Shown here: in pieces, positions 9,328 to 18,550 of the stretch
How positions within the stretch are numbered: position 1 is the first letter of the stretch
Layout of the letters: each line of letters begins with the position of its first letter
Assembly (NCBI GenBank): GCA_035708205.1
Contig: DASSSY010000004.1
Coordinates: forward strand, 310,001-374,000
Reading direction: 5' to 3'
DNA from: DASSSY01 sp035708205
Lineage (GTDB): Bacteria > Bacteroidota > Bacteroidia > Chitinophagales > Chitinophagaceae
Length of the DNA: 64,000 bases
Made by a program: the position numbers and the translations under genes
Notes under the pieces: generated by a model
Seen by the model: only the letters and a program-made list of their open reading frames with translations
What the model was told of the DNA's origin: nothing
The model's database searches: none

Positions 9328-9765
9328 ATGATAGAAATAAATAAAGCGACTAAAGAGGAGATTTTAGATTATCTTTTATATATGGATGGCTATTTCACGC
9401 CAGCATTGAGTACAATTACAGATATATATGTTTATGCCAATAAAATATATGAAAAGGCAAAAAGAATTGAGTTCTACAACAATAACAAATTTATCGCGTT
9501 ACTTGCATTTTATTTAAATCCCATTTATTCCTTTGCTTTTATAACGACAATTAGTGTAAATCCTTTATATGCACGCATGGGCATAGCGCAAGAACTTTTA
9601 GAACGATTAATTCTAATTTGCATAGATCGTGACATTTGTTTCATCGATTTAGAAGTAAACATTAATAACTCGAAAGCCCTTAACTTTTATGAAAAAATGG
9701 GGTTCTGCAATAGAGAAAAGAAAACAGAAACATTAATTTTAAGAAGGGTTATAGATACACTTTAA
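9328..9765 (+). CDS. GNAT family N-acetyltransferase
   Basis: Small acetyl-CoA-dependent transferase of 145 residues. The acetyl-CoA loop is seen in SVNPLYARMGIAQELLERLI and the C-terminal NNSKALNFYEKMGF is diagnostic of GNAT proteins. In this context it could N-acetylate the 4-amino sugar made by the upstream aminotransferase, the role WecD has in enterobacteria; this is inference from neighbours only. Base composition is very AT-rich, in line with the surrounding block. The gene stands 173 bases after the ATP-grasp gene. Confidence 0.85.
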   Translation: MIEINKATKEEILDYLLYMDGYFTPALSTITDIYVYANKIYEKAKRIEFYNNNKFIALLAFYLNPIYSFAFITTISVNPLYARMGIAQELLERLILICIDRDICFIDLEVNINNSKALNFYEKMGFCNREKKTETLILRRVIDTL

Positions 9766-9919
9766 TTTTGTCTATACATCGTCGAATTTTGTGTTTTGGT
9801 TAAATCGTCCATTTAGACTTATATTTTTTATTACTGTAAGGGATTTGACCTCATATTTGAGACTAGCACCTATGGTAATAATCGCAAATTTTCCAAAGAC
9901 AAATATTAAACTTGCATAA

Positions 9920-10996
9920 ATGAACAAACCCAAAAAGGAGCTGCAAATCCTACACTCTATTCCAATGCATGATAATAAGTTTAATGAAATGCAGAAACTA
10001 TTATTTAAGGATTATTGCAATCATTATGTAGGATGTTTAAGTGAAGAAAAGGATATTAGTTGTTTTGATTTGATCGTGCTTCAGTTTTTACGAACAGAAG
10101 ATGCTGATTTTTTATTGAATCACGAAATAACTACGCCAGTTATATGGTTTTGCTGGGGCGGCGATTTATTTAGTCTTGGGAGATTCCATAATATGTTTTT
10201 ATTGCCAAAAACAAAAAAATTAAGTAAAGATCTTTCCTATAAGAGATCCTTGACAGGAAAGCTGAAAATGATGATGAAATCGGTTGCTCCATTATTAGCT
10301 GATAGGCGAAAGGATTCGATTAAAATAATCAAAGCTTTTAGTTGTATTGATTATATGATCCCTGTTGTCCCTGGAGATTATAATTTTCTGGTTAAAAATT
10401 ATAATGTAGGAAAAATGAAATCTGCTCATATCAATCTCATTAACCCTTTAGTAAATAAAGACGATTTCCCTGAGATTACAGGACGGAATATTTTATTGGG
10501 TAATTCTGCTTCTTTTACAAACAATCATTTGGAAGCGATAGACTGGCTGAAAAACAGAGATCTGTCAGGCCGGAAAGTTATTATTCCACTAAGTTATGGT
10601 AAGTCTGATTTAGCTGATCATGTATCCCTGTATGCAACTGAATGCTTAGGTAAAGAAAATGTAAAAGTCTTGCGGAATTTTATGGCTTATGATGAATATA
10701 ACATCCTGATTAATTCTTGCGAAATAGTAGTTATGAACCACTTGCGCCAACAGGCAATGGGTAATATCGTACAAGCACTTTTGAATGGTTCTCATATTTA
10801 TTTAAGAGAAGAGTCAACTATTTATCAATTTCTTATAGAAAATAAATTTATAATTTCTTCCCTGAACAAGGCCAACAATTTAGTAGGTTTAGATAAGGAT
10901 GATGTTCTTTTCAACAGGCAAAAAGCTAAAAAGATTTTCGGAGCAGAATATCAGCGCTGGAAATTGGATACGTTAATAGAAAATATTGTTTCATAA
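9920..10996 (+). CDS. WecF-like TDP-N-acetylfucosamine:lipid II transferase (Glyco_transf_56 family)
   Basis: Glycosyltransferase of 358 residues related to WecF, which adds 4-acetamido-4,6-dideoxygalactose to the lipid-linked ECA intermediate at the cytoplasmic face. Family features are WFCWGGDLF near residue 74, ILLGNSASFTNNHLEAIDWL near 190-210, and MNHLRQQAMGNIVQALLNGS near 272. The donor here may be a related 4-amino-4,6-dideoxyhexose, consistent with the VioA-like enzyme. The stop codon abuts the TTG start of the flippase gene, so the two are surely co-transcribed. Confidence 0.85.
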   Translation: MNKPKKELQILHSIPMHDNKFNEMQKLLFKDYCNHYVGCLSEEKDISCFDLIVLQFLRTEDADFLLNHEITTPVIWFCWGGDLFSLGRFHNMFLLPKTKKLSKDLSYKRSLTGKLKMMMKSVAPLLADRRKDSIKIIKAFSCIDYMIPVVPGDYNFLVKNYNVGKMKSAHINLINPLVNKDDFPEITGRNILLGNSASFTNNHLEAIDWLKNRDLSGRKVIIPLSYGKSDLADHVSLYATECLGKENVKVLRNFMAYDEYNILINSCEIVVMNHLRQQAMGNIVQALLNGSHIYLREESTIYQFLIENKFIISSLNKANNLVGLDKDDVLFNRQKAKKIFGAEYQRWKLDTLIENIVS

Positions 10997-12466
10997 TTGA
11001 CAAATTTAAAAAATAAAGCCATATCCGGTGTCAAATGGACGACCGTTTCCGCAGTTGCAGCTTCTCTTATGCAGTTGATTCAAGTAGCGGTTTTGACCCG
11101 TTATCTGGACAAGACTGATTTTGGATTGATGGCCATGGCGCTATTTGTGATCGGGATTTCTCAGATCTTTATTGATATGGGGATGTCCAATGCACTTATT
11201 CATAAACAGCGTGTCAATAAATTCCAGCTCAGTACTTTATTTTGGTTAAATACTATGATGGGAATCGCTATTTTTCTGGTCATTATCTCAATTTCTCCAT
11301 TTATTGCTCAGTATTATGATACACCTGAATTGCGGGGAGTTATAGATTGGACAGCTGTTTCCTTTTTGATTTTACCTTGGGGGCAGCAATTTGAAGCATT
11401 GCTAAGAAGGGATCTAAGATTTAAATCTTTATCAGTAAGGGATATTGTCAGTAAATCTATTGGATTAGTTATTGCTGTAATCTTGGCGTATAAAGGGTTT
11501 GGCGTATATGCTTTAGTATACGCTAATCTGTCAGGTGCCTTGGCATCCGTAACTCTATTATTGATCCTGGGAATGAAAGATTATCGTCCAAGTTTTATTT
11601 TTTCACATAAAAGCTTGAGAAATAAAGGTTTTTTTTCATTTGGCTTATTCCAGATGGGAGAAAGGATGATTAATTACTTCAATAGTAACTTTGATACAAT
11701 TTTAATAGGGAAGATATTAGGTATGGAAGCATTAGGACTTTATAATATCGCGAAAATATTGGCCATGAAACCTTATCAAATATTGAATCCTATTATTACA
11801 AAAGTCGCATTTCCTGTATTTGCCAAAGTACAAAACGACCTTATAAAGTTGAGAAATACTTATTTAAAAGTAGTAAATATTTTAACGGCTACTAATGCCC
11901 CGGTATATATGTTAATGGTACTTTTTGCTAAGCCCTTAATTTTTATTGTGTTTGGATCAGCATGGTTATCGGCCACGCCAATTTTACAACTGTTGGCAGT
12001 AGGTGCTTTGTGTAATAGTATCGGAAATCCTGTGGGCTCTTTACAATTGGCTAGGGGAAGAGCGGATTTAGGGTTCTATTGGAATTTGATAATATTTATT
12101 TTCCTACCTGTTACCATTTGGTTGGGTGGCCATTGGGGCTTGCTTGGAGTGGCTTTGTCATTGACGATATTTAAACTAATTGTGTTGCTTCTACCAGCAT
12201 GGTATTTCTTTGTTAAGCCTCTATGTGATGCAAATTACAAGGAGTATCTTTTTTCATTCTCTAGATCGGGGATACTTGCAATAGCTGCGAGTGTGGTGCC
12301 TTATTTTTGTTGTTTAGCAGTGGCGAATGCTTATTGGCTTTTAATAGTCGGAATACTTAGCTATTTAGCTACTTATGTAATTATAAACCTCATTTGGAAT
12401 AAAAGTTTTATTGGAGAAGTATATAAAGTTGTTCCTGTCAGATTTTTAAATAAAGAAGAAAAGTAA
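10997..12466 (+). CDS. wzx: Wzx-type lipopolysaccharide/polysaccharide flippase (MOP superfamily)
   Basis: Moves undecaprenyl-diphosphate-linked repeat units across the inner membrane. The 489 residues are strongly hydrophobic with 12 or more predicted helices and begin with the family pattern LKNKAISGVKWTTVSAV, followed by LTRYLDKTDFGLMAMA. Initiation is at TTG 10997, immediately after the TAA of the WecF-like gene; no ATG fits the conserved N-terminus. It is the only flippase in the locus and defines a Wzx/Wzy pathway rather than an ABC-transporter pathway. Confidence 0.92.
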   Translation: MTNLKNKAISGVKWTTVSAVAASLMQLIQVAVLTRYLDKTDFGLMAMALFVIGISQIFIDMGMSNALIHKQRVNKFQLSTLFWLNTMMGIAIFLVIISISPFIAQYYDTPELRGVIDWTAVSFLILPWGQQFEALLRRDLRFKSLSVRDIVSKSIGLVIAVILAYKGFGVYALVYANLSGALASVTLLLILGMKDYRPSFIFSHKSLRNKGFFSFGLFQMGERMINYFNSNFDTILIGKILGMEALGLYNIAKILAMKPYQILNPIITKVAFPVFAKVQNDLIKLRNTYLKVVNILTATNAPVYMLMVLFAKPLIFIVFGSAWLSATPILQLLAVGALCNSIGNPVGSLQLARGRADLGFYWNLIIFIFLPVTIWLGGHWGLLGVALSLTIFKLIVLLLPAWYFFVKPLCDANYKEYLFSFSRSGILAIAASVVPYFCCLAVANAYWLLIVGILSYLATYVIINLIWNKSFIGEVYKVVPVRFLNKEEK

Positions 12467-12666
12467 GGTTTAATTTTTATAGGGTGTATTGTAATTGATT
12501 GGTTTATAATAGCATGTAATATTAGTTTATAAATTATAGTTGTATTTTTCTAAATATGTAAATTTAAAATTTTATATTTCGCTTTTAATCGAGTATTATC
12601 TTTGCTGGCGGCAATAAAGCTGTTTATGTGAGCTTTAACGGCTGCTTGGTATTGATCCCCAAATGA

Positions 12667-13698
12667 ATGATTATGTTACATCTGATTAAGCCCCGGTCGC
12701 TTCCGGACTCAATTTATTATTCTCAATTGCTGAACCTGAAAAAGACAATAAATGATATCAAGGCAGATAGCTGCAAGCTCTGGGTGCCAGAGAAAGATGC
12801 GGACCTGGAGGGCGCAGATTATTTTTATTCAGGCAAGAGTATAGATCGGCGTAGAATTTATAATGGAGATATGGTGTATTGCAGAAGCGCTGTTGATTAT
12901 TTCCGTACACGAATTGTCCTGGCAGGAAGAAGGGTCAAATATATCTATGATTTCCGGGCGATCCAGGGATATGAAGGAATTTATATGAAAGTTGGCTTGC
13001 TTAATATATGCGCCCTTTTTATTCTCGAGTTTATCTGCTATTGCTCTGCTCATCAGGTAAATGCGGTATCGAATAATTTAGCGGAAAAGCTACATTCTCT
13101 TTTTTTAATTCATCGTAAAATTAATATTTTACCATGCTTTACATCTTATGAGCCGGTAATAGGGGTGCCTCCTAAAGGTATTATCAATTTTGTGTATGTT
13201 GGAGGAACATCTAAATGGCAATGCATTGAAGATATTTTTAGAATATATAAAAATATTAGTGCAGAATTCAATTCAACGTTAACTTTTTATACAAAGGATA
13301 CGATTTATATTACTGAACTGGCAGAAAAGTTTAAAGTTACCGTAGCTTGCCGGTATGTACAACAAAATAGATTGGGGGAAGAACTTGCATTATATGATTT
13401 TGGATTTTTGATACGGGAAAGAAACATCATTAATGAAGTAGCGTCTCCTGTTAAATTCTTGGAATACCTTTCAAAAGGAATAATTCCAATTATTACGGAA
13501 GGTATTGGCGATTACTCGGAAGTCGTAAAAGAAAAAAAAATTGGTGTAATACTTAAAGACAATTATGACGGGATAGGCGGCCAGATCAAAGATGCCCTGG
13601 CTGACAGAGATATTTATTTAAATATGTTCAAATATGCCAATGAAATGACTTGGGCTAATAATAAAACGCGGATAAGTAAAGTATTTCTTGCTCTCTAA
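12667..13698 (+). CDS. Putative GT4-like glycosyltransferase
   Basis: A 343-residue protein without a strong family signature in the N-terminal half. The C-terminal half looks GT-B: INFVYVGGTSKWQCIEDI starts the second Rossmann domain near residue 168, and ASPVKFLEYLSKGIIPIIT near 260 resembles the donor-site loop that includes the Glu of GT4 enzymes. The N-terminal part includes YIYDFRAIQGYE and a hydrophobic stretch near 118-135. Likely a cytoplasmic or membrane-associated transferase; donor and acceptor unknown. A second ATG at 12673 is possible. It follows a 200-base AT-rich gap. Confidence 0.7.
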   Translation: MIMLHLIKPRSLPDSIYYSQLLNLKKTINDIKADSCKLWVPEKDADLEGADYFYSGKSIDRRRIYNGDMVYCRSAVDYFRTRIVLAGRRVKYIYDFRAIQGYEGIYMKVGLLNICALFILEFICYCSAHQVNAVSNNLAEKLHSLFLIHRKINILPCFTSYEPVIGVPPKGIINFVYVGGTSKWQCIEDIFRIYKNISAEFNSTLTFYTKDTIYITELAEKFKVTVACRYVQQNRLGEELALYDFGFLIRERNIINEVASPVKFLEYLSKGIIPIITEGIGDYSEVVKEKKIGVILKDNYDGIGGQIKDALADRDIYLNMFKYANEMTWANNKTRISKVFLAL

Positions 13699-13709
13699 AG
13701 TATTTTTAA

Positions 13710-15089
13710 ATGTCTCAGCTTGGCATATATCCATCTGCTGGTTGTAAAAATAAGTTCAATGGATTTCCGGTATTCCTGATAGTCCTTTTATTTGGTTTAA
13801 TATCTGTATTTTCCTTTAGTTGGTGGTTTTTTACGGGAGGGTTGATATATAGCTTGTTTCTTGTTGTCATAACTTTTTGCCTGCCTTCAAAGTTCAGGCT
13901 TCATTTCTTTTATATTATAACCTTTTTCTTTGTATTATATTCCATAATAATACTCCTTAGCCATTTTTTATTGATCCAGGATCCATTCCTGGACACTTAT
14001 GTAGATGTTGATGAACATACTTTTTTAGGATCCGCCTTTGACCTAAAAAAATATCACTATTCCGGTATTTGGATAACTGTTTTTTCCGATTTTAAAAATT
14101 CAGGTTTTCCACTTTTTGCGGCTATTAATGGAACGATATATAAAACTATTGATCTCAGTCCTTATTGGGGCGTGTTATTTTTAAAGCTGAATGTTGCCTT
14201 TGTGGGTTGCTTTGTACCTGGGGTGGTGTATTTGCTTTGCTGCCGGCTTTCTGAGAATTATGGGAAAAGCTTTACCGCCTCCATTGCCTATGGAACGCTT
14301 TCTGTTGTTTTATTTTATTCCGTTGGCTTAATGCGGGATATCCATATTGCCTTGATTTATGCAATAGGCATATATATTATTACGGGCAATGGTGTGAGCA
14401 TAAAGAAATATATTATCCTGATGATTTTGGGCGTCGCAGCTTATTTTATCCGTATAGAAAATGGCCTATTCTTTTTGGCTTTTATTGCAGCATGGTCGAT
14501 ACAGTCTGGGGGGAAATATAAAATAGCGATGATATTTTTTGCTATCCTGTGCCTGGCGTATTTGATCTATTGGATTGGTGGGATCAGCACCATAATTGAT
14601 ACCGCTACAGCAACTGCCGATATCTATCAGGGAAGAGCCGGCGTTTATGCCAATACAGGATCGCTGGGAATGAAATTAAATAAGCTGCCCATCCCGTTCA
14701 ACTACCTGGCCAAATCGGCTTTTGGCCAGATCGATCCTTTCCCTTTTTGGGCTAGGATGGTTAAACAACAGACTGTCGTCAGAAAACTATTTTTCGTGCC
14801 CGAGGCCGTTGCGGGGCTATTTTGGTTTTATGTCTGGTTACGGTTGTTGTTCAATTTTAGACGGACAATCGCGTTCTTTGCCCGGTACAAATATGCTTTT
14901 GGCCTGGCATTATTATATATTATAATGGTCTCGGTAGGCCAGGCCAATCCAAGACGTTTAATGGCGGTTTATCCGATGATATACCTTTGCTTCTTTTACA
15001 TTGACAACCGCGTCTTTAGGCTAAAGGAGATCCTCTATGCCATAGGGCTGTATGTGTTGCTGCTGGCCGTTTACTTTGTGATAAAGTAA
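13710..15089 (+). CDS. Polytopic membrane protein, putative Wzy-type repeat-unit polymerase or GT-C glycosyltransferase
   Basis: This 459-residue protein has about ten to twelve hydrophobic helices, starting near residue 22. An extracytoplasmic loop after the third helix holds DTYVDVDEHTFLGSAFDL, an acidic cluster of the type seen in GT-C enzymes, and LMRDIHIALIYAIGIYI follows. No family motif settles its function. Since a Wzx flippase and a Wzz protein are present and no other candidate exists in the locus, it is the best Wzy polymerase candidate. Starting 11 bases after the preceding transferase gene supports one operon. Confidence 0.6.
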   Translation: MSQLGIYPSAGCKNKFNGFPVFLIVLLFGLISVFSFSWWFFTGGLIYSLFLVVITFCLPSKFRLHFFYIITFFFVLYSIIILLSHFLLIQDPFLDTYVDVDEHTFLGSAFDLKKYHYSGIWITVFSDFKNSGFPLFAAINGTIYKTIDLSPYWGVLFLKLNVAFVGCFVPGVVYLLCCRLSENYGKSFTASIAYGTLSVVLFYSVGLMRDIHIALIYAIGIYIITGNGVSIKKYIILMILGVAAYFIRIENGLFFLAFIAAWSIQSGGKYKIAMIFFAILCLAYLIYWIGGISTIIDTATATADIYQGRAGVYANTGSLGMKLNKLPIPFNYLAKSAFGQIDPFPFWARMVKQQTVVRKLFFVPEAVAGLFWFYVWLRLLFNFRRTIAFFARYKYAFGLALLYIIMVSVGQANPRRLMAVYPMIYLCFFYIDNRVFRLKEILYAIGLYVLLLAVYFVIK

Positions 15090-15132
15090 TGGATGCTGTG
15101 GCTTTGATTAATGCTGTATTTAAAAGGAAATA

Positions 15133-16263
15133 ATGAAAATTTTACAAATCATCCCGACAATTTCCGGAGGCGGAGCCGAGCGTTTTGTAGTAGATTTGAG
15201 CAATGAGCTGGCCAAAACGCATTCCGTTAGCTTACTGACATTGTATAACCCCAGGGAGGAAGATATTTTCAGGAAGGATTTATCCGGTAAAGTGGTGTCA
15301 TTTTCATTAAATAAGCAACCGGGGTTGGATAAAACCATTGCTTTCCGGTTATTCAGGATCATAAAGAAGATAAAGCCGGACATCATTCACAACCACCTCC
15401 GGAGTATTAATTACCTGTTGCCTGTCCTGCCTTTTTTAGGCAAGATCCCGGTCGTCCATACCATTCATAACGATGCTTTCAGAGAGTGTCCTAACGCCAG
15501 GATGAGAAGGGCCAGACAATTTTTCTTTAATTCCGGGAAGATGGTGCCGGTAGCGATTTCTGACGAAAGTTATCACAGCTTTATGATGGCCTACAAAAAT
15601 TCGGCCGCTGCCTTAATAAAAAATGGCCGCTCATTTCCAAAACCTTCTTCTGGAATTCAGCAGGTTAAAGAGGAACTTACCGGCTATAAAAGGAATGACG
15701 ACACTAAAGTTTTTCTGCATATCGGCAGAATGGAGCCGCAAAAAAATCAATTGATGCTGGCGGAAGCTTTCAGCCGTCTCATAACAATGGACCATGCTAA
15801 TGCTATATTGTTGTTTATAGGTGGTGGTCGGAACACGGCAGAGAGCCGGCAAATTCAATCAGGACTGGAAGCTTTTGCACGATCAGGGATTGGCGTTTAC
15901 GTGCTGGGCGAAAAAACCAATGCCACGGATTATTTGTATGCCTCAGACTTTTTCTGCTTATCCTCGACATTTGAAGGCATGCCCATATCGCTTATTGAAG
16001 CGATGGCCGTAGGTGCTGTTCCCGTTTGTACACCAGTCGGCGGTATCCCGGAAGTTTTAAACGATATCGATGCGTCCTTGCTTTCGGAAGCTACGGATAC
16101 CGGGTCCTATTACAATACTTTAAAATGGGGTTACGGGTTAAGGGATAGCCGTTATGCTGAATTGCGGGATCTAAGTAAGGCATTATATGAGGAAAGGTAT
16201 TCAATGGTAAATTGTGCCGATAAATATAGTGAGCTTTACCAAGAGCTTATATCGAACGAGTAG
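15133..16263 (+). CDS. Glycosyltransferase family 4 protein
   Basis: GT-B retaining glycosyltransferase of 376 residues. The N-terminal acceptor domain starts MKILQIIPTISGGGAERFV, the glycine-rich loop typical of GT4. The C-terminal donor domain has FLHIGRMEPQKNQLMLAEAF near 195 and the E-x7-E motif in FEGMPISLIEAMAVGAVPV near 280, then TPVGGIPEVL. A purine-rich AAAAGGAAAT just before the ATG is one of the few Shine-Dalgarno-like sites here. Expected to add a sugar to the lipid-linked repeat unit in the cytoplasm; specificity is not readable. Confidence 0.93.
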   Translation: MKILQIIPTISGGGAERFVVDLSNELAKTHSVSLLTLYNPREEDIFRKDLSGKVVSFSLNKQPGLDKTIAFRLFRIIKKIKPDIIHNHLRSINYLLPVLPFLGKIPVVHTIHNDAFRECPNARMRRARQFFFNSGKMVPVAISDESYHSFMMAYKNSAAALIKNGRSFPKPSSGIQQVKEELTGYKRNDDTKVFLHIGRMEPQKNQLMLAEAFSRLITMDHANAILLFIGGGRNTAESRQIQSGLEAFARSGIGVYVLGEKTNATDYLYASDFFCLSSTFEGMPISLIEAMAVGAVPVCTPVGGIPEVLNDIDASLLSEATDTGSYYNTLKWGYGLRDSRYAELRDLSKALYEERYSMVNCADKYSELYQELISNE

Positions 16264-16317
16264 CGCTATTCGGATTTTGCGGATGATGTTACGTTCAGCG
16301 CCTTCTTCTGAATGCCT

Positions 16318-16325
16318 TACCTTTG
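16318..16325 (+). promoter_or_regulatory. -7 element TACCTTTG upstream of the GH123/DUF4091-like gene
   Basis: Full TAnnTTTG match in the gap after the GT4 gene. Transcription would begin near 16330, downstream of the ATG at 16312, which supports the ATG at 16366 as the real start of the next gene. Confidence 0.45.
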
Positions 16326-16365
16326 CCATGGGTTTCAGGCCGTTAATTTATTAAATGGAATTTCA

Positions 16366-18510
16366 ATGGAAAATATAAGTTTGATAAACAAAATCTTGAG
16401 CTTGTCTGCCTTTTTATTAATCGTTTTTTGCAGTTGTACCTATAGCCAGCAGAACCTATCCCTTCATAAAAGTTATCAATTTTCCGAACAGCCCAATTAT
16501 AAGCTTTCTACTAATGAAGCGGATAAAACGGAGCTTACTGACGGGTTGAATGTCAGGACCGGTAGCGTGTTCTGGACGCAACAATCTGCTGTCGGCTGGC
16601 AAAACCGCCAGTTTATAGAGATTACAATTGATTTGCAAACTTTACAGCCCATTGGCGCTGTGACCTTAAATACCGCACAGGGTGAAGGGGCGGACGTTTA
16701 TTTTCCTAAGGGTGTTTATGTGTTTTTGAGTAACGATAAACAGCACTATTATTACCAGGGAAAATTGGCTTTGGCTCATACGTCAAAAGGTGTTCGGGGC
16801 GATGAAAGGGGACAATTTCAGTTGAACAGCATCGATAAAAAGGCACGTTATGTCACTTTCGCCATATATCCTGAAGGCCAGTACCGGTTTTTCTTTTGTG
16901 ACGAAATTAAAGTCGTCAAATCTGGCAAAAACGGTGTAGCGCTTTCGGGCCAAAGCTATCTGCAAAAGCAAATGAAGAGTTTTACTGACGGGCTTCAAAA
17001 AGAGGAACAGGAATTGGTGGCCTCAGTCAAGAAGAACCAGGATGCCGGTGGGAACATGGTACGATCACGATCAACTCAGACCATAGGTGAACAACAAGAA
17101 CTCCAGAAGCTCAGATCAAAATTTCATACGCCTTTTGTCGTTCAAAACTCGGGAGCATGGGGGACGATCTCTACAAAATATTTCCCGAGCACAAACCGGA
17201 CCAGCCTTAACTATTCACAACTGGTACTGACCGGTGGAAGTGTATTTGGGGCGTTTACCCTAACAAATGCGGAACGTCAGGCGCGGGCTTATACTTTCCT
17301 TTCACCCAACGGCAGGTTACGGTTTTATAAGGTCCTCAACATCGGCAATAAAGATGGCTTTTACATTGCCGATCCTTTAATACCCGTATCCGGAACCGAT
17401 ACTCTGCTTCCCGGGAAAAGCCAGCTATACCTATTTTCAATTAATAATATAAGCAATAGCGGGCGATGGGAATGGCGCATCAGCTCAGGCAGCTATTCCA
17501 TAAAAGGAGAGGCATCCGTTCAGGTTATTAATAAGCCGGTCCCCAAAACATTAAATGCCGTAAACTGGGGCTATCTGAATTATCCGATGCTGAAAGGCAT
17601 TGAAGCAAAAGCAGTATCTGATATGCGGCGGCACCATATCAATACTTTCGTAGTGCCGCCAGCTGTTTTGCCCAATATTAACGCAACGGATTTAAGTCGC
17701 CTTAAGGATTATTTGAATTATCTGCCCAGGGACGGCAAGATATTGCTTTTTATGAACTATGCTCAAGCCGGAAATAAGCTAGGGACGCAACGGATGGCAT
17801 TTTTAAGCACACCATGGAAATCGGCATTTTTACTCTGGTACAGTAAAATTATGACCGTTGCCAGATCGATGGGCTTTAAAGGGTCTGATATTTATCTATA
17901 TCCCTATGATGAAATCAAGAACCCGGCAGATATTCAGGACTTCAGGCAAATGATGGCCTGGTTAAAGCCGGTAAAGCCTGAAGCACGGTTTTTTGCCACT
18001 ATTTTAAATAAAGCCGCGGCAGATGCTTTATTTAATTATTTGGATATTGCACAATTTTATAGCGGTACCGGATTAGTGGGCAAATATCAAAACAGCCATA
18101 CGCAAAAGTGGACATATGCCATACTGGGTGCCTCCCGGTCTTTACCGTCTTATCAGAGCTATCGCCTGATGGCTTGGCAGGCTTACAGGAACAATGTATC
18201 CGGAATCGGGTTCTGGAATTATGCCGGTAATAAATCCAGGACTTTTGTATCCTCTACATTTGACAATTACCCCAAGGATTATACCGTTATCTATAACAGC
18301 CCTTCAGGGAACATCATTTCCAGCCGCCGTTGGGAAGCTTTTAAATTGGGACTGGAGGATTATCAGGTCATAAGGATATATGAACAATATTTTGGAAGAG
18401 CGAACACCTTAAAACTTGTCAATACCGTATTGAATAGTTCTCATGATAGCAATAAGGCAGAGGAAGTGAAACAAGAGATGTTGCAGGGAATAAAAGTAAA
18501 AGGCTTTTAA
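16366..18510 (+). CDS. Secreted DUF4091/GH123-like protein with N-terminal discoidin-like domain
   Basis: A 714-residue exported protein inside the polysaccharide locus. Residues 1-27 form a signal peptide (FLLIVFCSCTYSQ), possibly a lipoprotein. Residues about 45-185 look like an F5/8 type C (discoidin) carbohydrate-binding fold. The C-terminal half resembles DUF4091/GH123, where an adjacent Asp-Glu pair does substrate-assisted hydrolysis of beta-GalNAc; here DIYLYPYDEIKNPADI gives Asp515-Glu516. A late GIGFWNYAG and SRRWEAFKLGLEDYQVI also fit DUF4091. It may trim or process the exported polymer. The start at 16366 rather than 16312 gives a normal signal peptide. Confidence 0.75.
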   Translation: MENISLINKILSLSAFLLIVFCSCTYSQQNLSLHKSYQFSEQPNYKLSTNEADKTELTDGLNVRTGSVFWTQQSAVGWQNRQFIEITIDLQTLQPIGAVTLNTAQGEGADVYFPKGVYVFLSNDKQHYYYQGKLALAHTSKGVRGDERGQFQLNSIDKKARYVTFAIYPEGQYRFFFCDEIKVVKSGKNGVALSGQSYLQKQMKSFTDGLQKEEQELVASVKKNQDAGGNMVRSRSTQTIGEQQELQKLRSKFHTPFVVQNSGAWGTISTKYFPSTNRTSLNYSQLVLTGGSVFGAFTLTNAERQARAYTFLSPNGRLRFYKVLNIGNKDGFYIADPLIPVSGTDTLLPGKSQLYLFSINNISNSGRWEWRISSGSYSIKGEASVQVINKPVPKTLNAVNWGYLNYPMLKGIEAKAVSDMRRHHINTFVVPPAVLPNINATDLSRLKDYLNYLPRDGKILLFMNYAQAGNKLGTQRMAFLSTPWKSAFLLWYSKIMTVARSMGFKGSDIYLYPYDEIKNPADIQDFRQMMAWLKPVKPEARFFATILNKAAADALFNYLDIAQFYSGTGLVGKYQNSHTQKWTYAILGASRSLPSYQSYRLMAWQAYRNNVSGIGFWNYAGNKSRTFVSSTFDNYPKDYTVIYNSPSGNIISSRRWEAFKLGLEDYQVIRIYEQYFGRANTLKLVNTVLNSSHDSNKAEEVKQEMLQGIKVKGF

Positions 18511-18550
18511 AGTTGATTCTGATGTTAATGAAACAATTTAATCATTATAG

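Noticed and set aside
16312..16365. Upstream ATG of the DUF4091/GH123-like gene
   Set aside because: It lies before the predicted transcription start, and the added 18 residues would precede a normal signal peptide.
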